This document shows positions 1 through 6,571 of a stretch of DNA of 13,332 nt, one piece after another. The notes under the pieces are model-generated. The model was not told the origin of the DNA and did no database searches. It saw only the letters and a program-made list of their open reading frames with translations. The stretch comes from an uncultured Collinsella sp. (GTDB lineage: Bacteria > Actinomycetota > Coriobacteriia > Coriobacteriales > Coriobacteriaceae), in assembly GCA_900549555.1 (NCBI GenBank), contig UROO01000051.1:1-13332 (forward strand), in the 5' to 3' direction. Each line of letters starts with the position of its first letter. Position 1 is the first letter of the stretch. The translations under genes and the position numbers were made by a program.

Positions 1-47
1 CTACACCCTAGAGTTCGTCGGCAGCGTCAGATGTGTATAAGAGACAG
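1..47 (+). other. Nextera/Tn5 sequencing adapter with i5 index (not genomic)
   Basis: Bases 29-47 are the 19-bp Tn5 mosaic end used in Nextera kits. Bases 15-28 are the Nextera read-1 overhang TCGTCGGCAGCGTC. Bases 7-14 (CCTAGAGT) sit exactly where the 8-base i5 index belongs; from memory this matches Nextera index S516. Bases 1-6 (CTACAC) match the end of the P5 primer. Everything up to base 47 is therefore library sequence, and the genome begins at base 48. Open frames reading through it give the familiar artefact peptides, for example those containing LYTSDAADE. Confidence 0.98.
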
Positions 48-51
48 CCCA

Positions 52-57
52 TATTAT
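52..57 (+). promoter_or_regulatory. Possible -10 box upstream of mraZ
   Basis: TATTAT matches five of six bases of the TATAAT consensus and is the only AT-rich patch in the 78 genomic bases before mraZ. The matching -35 position would lie at about 29-34, which is adapter here, so the promoter cannot be completed or judged. Transcription would start near base 64. This is a weak call made because a cluster-leading mraZ normally has its promoter close upstream. Confidence 0.25.
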
Positions 58-72
58 TAATGACGTCGACAG

Positions 73-89
73 GCGGGGTGGTTCCCCGC
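73..89 (+). promoter_or_regulatory. GC-rich hairpin in the mraZ leader
   Basis: GCGGGG (73-78) and CCCCGC (84-89) form a perfect 6-bp inverted repeat around the 5-base loop TGGTT. No T-run follows, so it does not look like an intrinsic terminator. It ends 22 bases before the mraZ Shine-Dalgarno sequence. It could be an mRNA hairpin or a dyad operator for a regulator. The usual MraZ operator is a set of direct repeats containing GTGG or TGGG. Only one GTGG is seen here, so I do not call a MraZ box. Confidence 0.35.
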
Positions 90-125
90 GTACGTGCCAT
101 CTGAGTAACCGAGGGGAGGGCGCAC

Positions 126-560
126 ATGGGAATGACTGGTGCATACGAGCGCAATCTCGATGCAAAAGGTCGTCTGTCCCTGCCTGCACCCCTTCGCGAG
201 GAACTTGGAGAGCACGTTCGCGTGTTCAAAGCCCTGGATGTCGATGCTCTGTACGTGTTCTCTGCCGAGGCCTTCGATAAGTGGGTCGAAGGACTCTTCG
301 CGGGTCGTGAGGGCCACGAGGGTTTTAACCCGCGTGACATCAACGACCAGAAGCTCATGAGGGCGATCAACAAGCGCACCACGTCGATGGATGTGGACAG
401 CGCCGGTCGTATCGGTCTTTCTGAGTCTCTCCGCAAGCAGGCAAACCTTGACCGCGAGGTCACGGTTGTGGGCAACTACGACCACCTTGAGGTTTGGGAC
501 CGCGCCGCGGCCGATGAGGACGATGACGACGAGGCTCTGCTTGACCTCTTCTTCTCGTAA
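126..560 (+). CDS. mraZ: Transcriptional regulator MraZ
   Basis: This is a 144-residue protein, the usual MraZ length. MraZ binds direct repeats upstream of its own operon and represses the dcw cluster, acting in the cytoplasm as a ring-shaped oligomer. Two SpoVT/AbrB-like halves are visible, each with the family DxxxR signature: DAKGR at residues 12-16 and DSAGR at 91-95. The family end strand appears as VTVVGNYDHLEVW (about 112-124). The start ATG lies 5 bases after AGGGGAGGG (112-120). A second in-frame ATG at 132 would also fit that ribosome site. The C-terminus carries a strongly acidic run (residues 130-136, DEDDDDE), a little more acidic than I expect. rsmH follows after 20 bp, the classical mraZ-rsmH pair at the head of dcw clusters. 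Confidence 0.96.
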   Translation: MGMTGAYERNLDAKGRLSLPAPLREELGEHVRVFKALDVDALYVFSAEAFDKWVEGLFAGREGHEGFNPRDINDQKLMRAINKRTTSMDVDSAGRIGLSESLRKQANLDREVTVVGNYDHLEVWDRAAADEDDDDEALLDLFFS

Positions 561-580
561 GGGCAAGGCACGAGTAACGG

Positions 581-1546
581 ATGGAGCGTGGGATCTTGAC
601 ACAAGAATATCGGCATGAACCTGTCATGCTCGGCGAAGTGCTTGAGTCGCTGCAGCTCAAGAGCGGCTCCGTTGTCTGCGATTGCACCCTTGGCGGTGCC
701 GGTCATTCGGTAAAGATGGCCGCGCAGGTGGGGGAGACGGGCCTTTTGCTCGGCGTCGATCAGGACGACATGGCCCTCGAGGCCGCTGGTGCCCGTCTGG
801 ACCGCGAGGTTCCCGGCGTCCCGCACCAGCTGCTGAAGGGCAACTTCGGCGACTTGGACGAGCTGCTTTGCTCGGCCGAGGTGCCCGGGGTCGATGGCTT
901 CCTGTTTGACTTGGGCGTTTCGTCACCGCAACTCGATATCCCTGGCAGGGGCTTTTCGTATAACGAAGATGCCCCATTGGACATGCGGATGGATCCGGGT
1001 AACAACACCCTAAACGCAGCTGAGGTCATCAACACCTATAACGAACACGACCTCGCCCGGATTCTACGCGTCTACGGCGAAGAGAAGTTCGCCTCGCAGA
1101 TTGCGCGCGAGATTGTGCGCCGTCGCGAGCAAGAACCGATCGACACTACAGGCCAATTTGTCGAGATCATCAAGGCTGGCATTCCGGCTGCCGCTCGTCG
1201 GCATGGTGGGCACCCGGCCAAGAAGAGCTTCCAGGCCATTCGCATCGAGGTCAACCACGAGCTCGATGTGCTCGAGAGGGGGCTTGATGCCGCCACCAGG
1301 TGGCTCAACCCGGGCGGACGCATCTGCGTCATCTCGTATCACTCGCTCGAGGACCGTATCGTAAAGAACCACTTTAAGGAGATGAGCCAGGGGTGCACGT
1401 GCCCGCCGGAGATTCCGGTGTGCGTGTGCGGCAACGTGCCGATACTCAAGGTCATCACCCGCAAACCCTTGGTTGCCCAACCCGATGAGGTTGCGCGCAA
1501 CCCTCGGGCGAGATCAGCCAAAATCCGCGTGGCGCAGCGCCTGTAG
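581..1546 (+). CDS. rsmH: 16S rRNA (cytosine-1402-N4)-methyltransferase RsmH
   Basis: RsmH (MraW) uses S-adenosylmethionine to N4-methylate C1402 of 16S rRNA in the ribosomal P site. The 321 residues match the family length (about 310-320). Visible motifs are HEPVMLGEVL (12-21), the SAM-binding DCTLGGAGHS (34-43), GVDQDD (58-63), DLGVSSPQLD (110-119), then KKSFQAIRIEVN, and SYHSLEDRIVKNHF (252-265). A Cys cluster of the form CxC-x6-CxC lies at residues 272-283 and is common in Gram-positive RsmH. The start is uncertain. ATG 581 has only AAGG (565-568, 12-base spacer) or GAG. An in-frame TTG at 596 has GGAG (583-586) at 9 bases and gives a 316-residue protein starting MTQEYRHEPVM, which looks more like the family N-terminus. 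It sits between mraZ (20 bp before) and an ftsL-like gene. Confidence 0.96.
   Translation: MERGILTQEYRHEPVMLGEVLESLQLKSGSVVCDCTLGGAGHSVKMAAQVGETGLLLGVDQDDMALEAAGARLDREVPGVPHQLLKGNFGDLDELLCSAEVPGVDGFLFDLGVSSPQLDIPGRGFSYNEDAPLDMRMDPGNNTLNAAEVINTYNEHDLARILRVYGEEKFASQIAREIVRRREQEPIDTTGQFVEIIKAGIPAAARRHGGHPAKKSFQAIRIEVNHELDVLERGLDAATRWLNPGGRICVISYHSLEDRIVKNHFKEMSQGCTCPPEIPVCVCGNVPILKVITRKPLVAQPDEVARNPRARSAKIRVAQRL
583..586 (+). promoter_or_regulatory. Shine-Dalgarno GGAG that may select TTG 596 for rsmH
   Basis: GGAG lies 9 bases before the in-frame TTG at 596-598, better spacing than anything upstream of ATG 581. If used, the first five codons listed for rsmH are untranslated. N-terminal peptide data or conservation of the start across relatives would decide it. 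Confidence 0.4.
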
Positions 1547-1562
1547 GCACGACCGCGCGAAA

Positions 1563-1589
1563 TTGGACCTCCCGCTCGCACCATAAACG
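1563..1589 (+). promoter_or_regulatory. Weak promoter candidate in the rsmH-ftsL gap
   Basis: The 90-bp gap between rsmH and the ftsL-like gene contains TTGGAC (1563-1568; four of six matches to TTGACA). It is followed, after 15 bases, by TAAACG (1584-1589), a poor -10 match. The AT-rich stretch 1583-1600 is unusual for this G+C-rich DNA. Spacing and match are both marginal. The gap shows no terminator hairpin, so rsmH transcripts probably read through. Confidence 0.22.
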
Positions 1590-1636
1590 AAGCTTAAACA
1601 CACTACCAACGTACTCGGGATGGGAGGCGGCATATC

Positions 1637-2107
1637 ATGGGCTATAACACCTCAAACGCAGCACTCGCCTATGATATGAACGCCATGCCCGCCTACCGCG
1701 AGGCACCGCAGGCGCCCGTTGCCCCTCGTGAGCAACGCACGCCGCGTTTTGATGTCTACACGGGCGCGGGCCGTCAGGCAAACCAGGCGGTAAGCCCGGT
1801 TTTCATGAGCGTTCTTAAAACGGTTTGCATCATCGCGGCTGTCTTCATGACGATCGGTGTCGCCCGCGTGGCACTTGCCGGTGTCACGGCCCAGGTGCTC
1901 AACGGCAACGCAGAGCTTGCCAGCACGCTCGAGAAGGCGACCGACGAGAGTTCTAACCTTGAGGTCATGCATTCGGTCTATGGTGCCGACACGCGTATTC
2001 GCGATCTTGCGGGCGCCTATGGCATGGTGGAGCCCAGCGAGAGCGTTACGCTTGACTTTTCGCAGGATGCAGCCGCGGGCGCTAGCTCGACTGCGGCCGC
2101 TCAGTAA
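1637..2107 (+). CDS. ftsL: FtsL-like bitopic septum protein
   Basis: This 156-residue protein sits in the ftsL position between rsmH and ftsI. FtsL proteins are small single-span proteins that join FtsB and FtsQ in the complex activating FtsW-FtsI at the septum. Seen here: a 59-residue polar N-terminus rich in Ala, Pro and Arg (cytoplasmic), one hydrophobic span at about 60-82, then a helix-forming stretch (84-112) of coiled-coil type. Next comes IRDLAGAYGMVEPSESV (121-137), which resembles the A..LGMV.P.E signature at the end of FtsL/FtsB-type proteins. The last 15 residues are Ala/Ser-rich. ATG 1637 has a good ribosome site, GGGAGG (1622-1627), 9 bases before it. Primary sequence of FtsL is poorly conserved, so the name rests on topology and position. 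A FtsB/DivIC-like label would also be defensible. Confidence 0.75.
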   Translation: MGYNTSNAALAYDMNAMPAYREAPQAPVAPREQRTPRFDVYTGAGRQANQAVSPVFMSVLKTVCIIAAVFMTIGVARVALAGVTAQVLNGNAELASTLEKATDESSNLEVMHSVYGADTRIRDLAGAYGMVEPSESVTLDFSQDAAAGASSTAAAQ

Positions 2108-2125
2108 ATAAGACGGTAGCTGAGT

Positions 2126-3991
2126 ATGACAAATGACTATCGCCGCGGTTCCGACGGGGACCACGGGTCTGGACGTCCCTCCTCGCGGGGACGTTCTGGT
2201 TATCAAGGAACGGGTCGGCCATCTTACAACGCGGGGCCGTCCTATGGCAACGACCCTGCGTCGCGTCTTCGTGGCTCGGGCGGACCTCGGGTACGCAATA
2301 CGGGCGCGCGCAAGGGGTCGTCGTCTGAATGGGTTACGGGAGCGCCGCTGCCTCGCCGCGATGTCGTTATGGGCTGTATCGGGGTTGGCCTTGCCGCGGG
2401 CGTCTTCCGTCTTGCCGAATACCAGATCGTGAATGCTGACAAGCTGCGCGAGCGTGCGGACGCGCGTCGTCTGCTTTCACAGACGCTCTATGCCAAACGT
2501 GGCACTATCTACGACCGCAACGGCAACGTGCTGACGTCGTCGGTCGAATGCCGCAATGTCGCCGTGAACCCTCAGCTTGTCGAGGACGTCGACAAGACGG
2601 TCTCGGCGCTGGTCAAGGCTACCGGTATTGATAAAAAGACCTGCCGCAAGCTGGTGCTGTCTGATGGTTCCTGGGTGTATATCAAGCGCCAGGTCGACGA
2701 AGATGACGCTGCCGCCCTGGAAAAGAAGAATCTACCCGGCGTGCTCTTTGAGCAGGCGATGAAGCGGGTTTACCCGTATGGAAACCTGGCTTCTCAGCTG
2801 CTGGGCGTCGTGAACGTGGACAACGCTGGCCTGACGGGACTCGAAAAACAATACGATGAGCTTCTGACCGGAACGAATGGCTCTCTTGTGCGCGAGCGCG
2901 CAAGAGATGGCGGCTACATCGCGGGCGGTGCCTATAAAAAGGTTGCCGCGATCGATGGCGTGGATATCGTGACGACGATCGACGTCAACATTCAGCGCGC
3001 CGCGGAAGATGCCTTGGCCGAGGCGGTCGAGAAGACGAAGGCCAAAAACGGGTCGGCCCTGGTGACCGACCCGACGACTGGAGAGATCCTGGCCGCCTGC
3101 TCGTATCCGACCTACGACCAGACCAATTTGGAAAACGCCAAGACCGAGGACATGAACCTTCGTCTGGTGACGGATGCCTACGAGCCCGGCTCGGTCTTTA
3201 AGACGCTGGTTGCGGGCGCCGGATTTGATTTGGGCGTTGTGCGCCCGAGCACATCGTTTGAGGTTCCCGCGAGTATCAAGGTGGGCGACGATACCGTTAC
3301 CGATGCCGACAAGCGTGACTACACCATGACAATGGACGTACGCGAGATGATGCGCCGTTCGTCCAATGTCGGTTTTGTCCTGGTGGGGCGCAAGATCGGT
3401 GCCGATGATTTTGCCACCTATGTGGACAAGTGGGGTATCGGTCATAGCTCCGGTGTCGATTTTCCGGGTGAGAGTCTGGGCATCGTCAAGGAGCGCGACC
3501 AGTACGATGGTGCCACCTTGGGTGCTATGAGCTTTGGCCAGGCGCTGTCCGTCTCGCCGATTGAGGTCGCACGTGCCGTGGGCGGCATCGCGAACGGCGG
3601 CGTGATGATGACTCCGCACTTCTATAAGTCGAGCAAGGGCGATGAAAAGGATTGGGGCGAGGGGGACCGCGCGATTTCCGAGGAGGCCGCCTCGCAGGTG
3701 ACCTCGTGTATGCAGACGGTCGTTGCCGAGGGAACGGGCGTTGGCGGCGCGGTGGACGGCTACGACGTGGCGGGCAAGACTGGTACGGCCGAGCGCGCCG
3801 ATGAGAACGGCGGCTACCTCAAAGAGAACTACATGTCGTCTTTTATGGGGTTTGCCCCGGCGCAGTCGCCCAAGGTCCTGTGCTATATCACCCTTGACGG
3901 AACCCCGTCAGGCTCCGATGCCGCCGCAGTGCCGTTCCAGTCCATTATGGCCAGTGCGCTTGACGTGTTGGGTGTCCCGCGCACCAAGTAG
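2126..3991 (+). CDS. ftsI: Septal transpeptidase FtsI (class B penicillin-binding protein)
   Basis: This 621-residue class B PBP cross-links septal peptidoglycan outside the membrane and works with FtsW. Layout: a 78-residue cytoplasmic tail rich in Gly, Arg, Ser and Pro; one membrane anchor (about 79-96); a pedestal domain starting LYAKRGTIYDRNGNVL (121-136); then the transpeptidase domain. All three active-site motifs are present: SVFK (356-359, nucleophile Ser356), SSN (412-414) and KTGT (551-554). There is no PASTA domain after the catalytic domain. The start at 2126 lies 18 bp after the ftsL-like stop and has no strong Shine-Dalgarno sequence, so translation may be coupled. The position between ftsL and the mur genes supports FtsI rather than an elongation-type PBP2. 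murE, usually next, is missing. Confidence 0.95.
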   Translation: MTNDYRRGSDGDHGSGRPSSRGRSGYQGTGRPSYNAGPSYGNDPASRLRGSGGPRVRNTGARKGSSSEWVTGAPLPRRDVVMGCIGVGLAAGVFRLAEYQIVNADKLRERADARRLLSQTLYAKRGTIYDRNGNVLTSSVECRNVAVNPQLVEDVDKTVSALVKATGIDKKTCRKLVLSDGSWVYIKRQVDEDDAAALEKKNLPGVLFEQAMKRVYPYGNLASQLLGVVNVDNAGLTGLEKQYDELLTGTNGSLVRERARDGGYIAGGAYKKVAAIDGVDIVTTIDVNIQRAAEDALAEAVEKTKAKNGSALVTDPTTGEILAACSYPTYDQTNLENAKTEDMNLRLVTDAYEPGSVFKTLVAGAGFDLGVVRPSTSFEVPASIKVGDDTVTDADKRDYTMTMDVREMMRRSSNVGFVLVGRKIGADDFATYVDKWGIGHSSGVDFPGESLGIVKERDQYDGATLGAMSFGQALSVSPIEVARAVGGIANGGVMMTPHFYKSSKGDEKDWGEGDRAISEEAASQVTSCMQTVVAEGTGVGGAVDGYDVAGKTGTAERADENGGYLKENYMSSFMGFAPAQSPKVLCYITLDGTPSGSDAAAVPFQSIMASALDVLGVPRTK

Positions 3992-4071
3992 GGGGTTACT
4001 ATCTATGAAATGGCCAGTCGGTTAATCCGGGTTGTTCACACGCCCTGCACCACGCGTAGGCGGCGCTGGGA

Positions 4072-4077
4072 TACAAT
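4072..4077 (+). promoter_or_regulatory. Probable -10 box upstream of murF
   Basis: TACAAT (five of six matches to TATAAT) lies 38 bases before the murF start, in the 123-bp ftsI-murF gap that is otherwise unexplained. No -35 hexamer is seen at normal spacing; TTCACA at 4035-4040 is a five-of-six match but 31 bases away. A start near 4084 would give a leader of about 30 bases containing the strong murF ribosome site. The gap contains no convincing terminator, so this would be an internal promoter adding to read-through. Bases 3992-4071 show nothing else I can support. Confidence 0.4.
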
Positions 4078-4102
4078 ACGCCGATAGCATTATTAGGTTT
4101 AC

Positions 4103-4109
4103 AGGGGAG
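4103..4109 (+). promoter_or_regulatory. Strong Shine-Dalgarno of murF
   Basis: AGGGGAG stands 5 bases before ATG 4115 and fixes that start. It is one of the stronger ribosome sites in the window, as expected for a gene that begins a new transcription segment rather than being coupled to the one before. Confidence 0.7.
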
Positions 4110-4114
4110 CTGCA

Positions 4115-5539
4115 ATGATAGAGATCGCCGTCAACAATCTCGCGGCCGCAACAGGGGCCCGAACCGTGACGGGAGAAGCCGATCGGGTATGCCGCGGTTG
4201 CGTTATCGACTCGCGCCAGGTTGAGGAGGGCACGATATTCGTCGCCTTCCCGGGTGAAAAGGTCGACGGCAACGACTTTGCTTCCCGTGCCATCGAGTCG
4301 GGTGCCGGCGCCGTAGTGATGACGCGCGAGCCCGATGCCGAGCTGCTTTCGCTGGCCCATGAGAAGGGCTGCGCCATCCTGCATACCGATGACCCCGAGG
4401 AGTTTTTGCTGCGCCTGGCTCACGCTTATCGTTTGGAGCTTGGCTGCCTGGTAATTGGCATTACCGGCTCTATCGGCAAGACAACGACCAAGGACGTGCT
4501 CGCCGCGGTGCTCGCCAAGCGTTATCGCGTTTGGGCAACCAAGGGTAACTACAACAACCTTATCGGTATGCCGCTCACGGTGCTGGCGGCCCCTGCCGAC
4601 ACCGAGGTTCTGGTGCTCGAGATGGGCATGAACCATTTCCACGAGATTGAGCGCATGTCTCAGTCCGCCAATCCCAACCTTGCCATTGTGACCAAGATCG
4701 GCACCTCCCATATCGGTATTCTGGGCAGTCGCGAGAATATCGCTCGTGCCAAATCCGAGATTGTTGGCGGCATGTGCGCCGCCGGAGACCTTCTCCCGTT
4801 GCTGGTTTTGGGTGGTGAGGACGACTTTACCCCGTTCATCCGCGACACCTTTGCCGCGCCTGCGGGCGTCGACGTGATGCTTGCGGGCGTCTCGGACGAC
4901 GATGAGGTCCGTGCGTGCGACATTCGCATTGATGACGAGGGACGCCCGGTCTTTACGCTCGATTTTGGCTTGGGCGAGACAATCGACACGCTGCTTGCAA
5001 TTCCCGGCGCGCAGTCCGTTCCCAATGCCGTCAAGGCCGCGGCGGTTGCCTATCGTCTTGGCGTGACGCCCGAGCAGATCGATGCCGCCTTTAGGGGTCT
5101 TACGATTACCGGGCATCGCCAGGAAATCAAGCGCGCCAAGAGCGGCGCTCGCGTCATCGACGACTCATATAACGCCAGTGCCGAATCGATGGCAGCCGGC
5201 CTCGACCTGCTGTGTTCGCTTTCGTGCACGGGTTCGCGCATGGCGGTTCTGGGCGAGATGGGCGAGATGGGCGACGAAGCTCCTCGCATGCATGAGCTGG
5301 TGGGCGCCTATGCGGCGGCCAAGAAGCTCGATATGCTCGCATGTGTCGGCGGTGAGCTTGCCCAGCGTATGGCCGAGGCCGCGCGCATGATGGGTATGGA
5401 TGAGGACCGCATTCAGGTGTTCTCCGACTATCAGCAGGTGCTCGACCGTATAGGCGGCGCTCTTGAGCAGCATGATGTCGTGCTGGTCAAGGGCTCACGC
5501 TTCGTTGAGCTCGATCGCTTTGTGGAAGGTGTGTGCTAG
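4115..5539 (+). CDS. murF: UDP-MurNAc-tripeptide-D-alanyl-D-alanine ligase MurF
   Basis: MurF adds D-Ala-D-Ala to the UDP-MurNAc-tripeptide using ATP, the last cytoplasmic ligase step. The 474 residues fit the family. The N-terminal substrate domain shows VIDSRQVEEGTIFVAFPGEK (30-49), with DG and F nearby. The ATP loop is GITGSIGKTTTKD (115-127). GNYNNLIGMPLTVL (144-157) and EMGMNHFHEI (169-178) follow. DDSYNASAESM (349-359) and LGEMGEMGDEAPRMHEL (379-395) are MurF-type signatures. These last two, and the absence of the MurE DNPR motif, separate it from MurE. A perfect 9-bp direct repeat encodes GEMGEM in the C-terminal domain; it looks incidental. It begins after a 123-bp gap with its own likely promoter, and mraY follows after 3 bp. 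Confidence 0.96.
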   Translation: MIEIAVNNLAAATGARTVTGEADRVCRGCVIDSRQVEEGTIFVAFPGEKVDGNDFASRAIESGAGAVVMTREPDAELLSLAHEKGCAILHTDDPEEFLLRLAHAYRLELGCLVIGITGSIGKTTTKDVLAAVLAKRYRVWATKGNYNNLIGMPLTVLAAPADTEVLVLEMGMNHFHEIERMSQSANPNLAIVTKIGTSHIGILGSRENIARAKSEIVGGMCAAGDLLPLLVLGGEDDFTPFIRDTFAAPAGVDVMLAGVSDDDEVRACDIRIDDEGRPVFTLDFGLGETIDTLLAIPGAQSVPNAVKAAAVAYRLGVTPEQIDAAFRGLTITGHRQEIKRAKSGARVIDDSYNASAESMAAGLDLLCSLSCTGSRMAVLGEMGEMGDEAPRMHELVGAYAAAKKLDMLACVGGELAQRMAEAARMMGMDEDRIQVFSDYQQVLDRIGGALEQHDVVLVKGSRFVELDRFVEGVC

Positions 5540-5542
5540 TCC

Positions 5543-6562
5543 ATGTTCGGCAATCCTTCGTATCCTACGTACCAGGCATTTTTGGGATTGGGCATCGCCG
5601 CCGTCATCGCGATGCTGTTTATGCCGTGGTGGATTAAGCTCCTGAAGGTCGAGGGCATCGGCCAGCAGGTTCGCGCCGATGGCCCCAAGCGTCACCTGAT
5701 TAAGCAGGGCACGCCCACCATGGGTGGCGTCATCATCCTGGTTGCCGTTTCGCTGACCTGCCTTTTGATGGGAAAGCTCACCACCGAGCTCGTGCTTGTG
5801 CTGCTCGCCACGCTGGCAACCGGCGTTCTTGGCCTCATCGACGACCTGACTTCTGTCACGCACGGCCGCTCGCTCGGCCTGACGCCTCACGCCAAGATGA
5901 TTGGCCTTACCCTCATCTGCGTTACCTTTACCGTGCTTGCTGTCAACTGGTGCGGCGTCGCCCCCGAGATTCGTTTCCCCGGTGGCCTGACGATCGACCT
6001 TGGTGTGCTCTCGACCACCATTTGCGGCCTCTCTTTTCCGTGGCTCTACCTTGTCTTTTGCTGGCTGATGATCGCGGGCCTTTCCAACGCCGTAAACCTC
6101 ACCGACGGCTTGGACGGTCTTGCCGGCGGCACCTCCATGATCGCCATGCTGGCCATGGCTGCCATGGCGTTTTTGCACGGCGATGTGAACCTGTCCATCT
6201 TCTGCACGGCGTGCGCCGGTGCCTGCCTGGGCTTTTTGTGGTTCAACTGCTATCCGGCGAGCATCTTTATGGGCGATACCGGCTCGCTTGCCCTGGGTGC
6301 CGCTTTTGCCTGCACCTCCATCATGACCAACACCGAAGTCGTTTCCCTCATCATCGGCGGTCTGTTTATCGTCGAGACCCTGTCGGTCATGATCCAGGTT
6401 GTCTATTTCCACTTTACGCACAAGCGCGTCTTCCTTATGGCGCCCATTCATCATCATTTCGAAAAGAAGGGCTGGGCCGAGACCAAGGTCGTCATCCGTT
6501 TTTGGATTGTCGCCGCGGCCTTCGGAGCCCTGGGCCTCGCGTTGTTCTTCCAGTTGGGATAG
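5543..6562 (+). CDS. mraY: Phospho-MurNAc-pentapeptide transferase MraY
   Basis: MraY moves phospho-MurNAc-pentapeptide from UDP to undecaprenyl phosphate, making lipid I at the inner face of the membrane. The 339 residues carry about ten hydrophobic spans from residue 12 to the C-terminus. Family motifs are seen: GTPTMGGV (56-63), the catalytic Asp pair in LIDDLTSVTHGRSLGL (98-113), NLTDGLDGLAGG (185-196), MGDTGSLALG (243-252) and the cytoplasmic PIHHHFEKKGW (301-311). The start ATG lies only 3 bases after the murF stop, and GGAAGG (5524-5529) inside murF is 13 bases away. Translation is probably coupled to murF. Confidence 0.97.
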   Translation: MFGNPSYPTYQAFLGLGIAAVIAMLFMPWWIKLLKVEGIGQQVRADGPKRHLIKQGTPTMGGVIILVAVSLTCLLMGKLTTELVLVLLATLATGVLGLIDDLTSVTHGRSLGLTPHAKMIGLTLICVTFTVLAVNWCGVAPEIRFPGGLTIDLGVLSTTICGLSFPWLYLVFCWLMIAGLSNAVNLTDGLDGLAGGTSMIAMLAMAAMAFLHGDVNLSIFCTACAGACLGFLWFNCYPASIFMGDTGSLALGAAFACTSIMTNTEVVSLIIGGLFIVETLSVMIQVVYFHFTHKRVFLMAPIHHHFEKKGWAETKVVIRFWIVAAAFGALGLALFFQLG

Positions 6563-6571
6563 TGGTCTTTC

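Noticed and set aside
4005..4025. Six-codon frame MKWPVG after ftsI with G-rich sequence before it
   Set aside because: It is too short to support. It has no attenuator-type hairpins or regulatory codon run nearby, and it is not placed to control murF.
5250..5276. 9-bp tandem repeat in murF (GEMGEM)
   Set aside because: It is two in-frame copies within a loop that is Gly/Glu-rich in MurF generally; there is no sign of phase variation, since 9 bp keeps frame.
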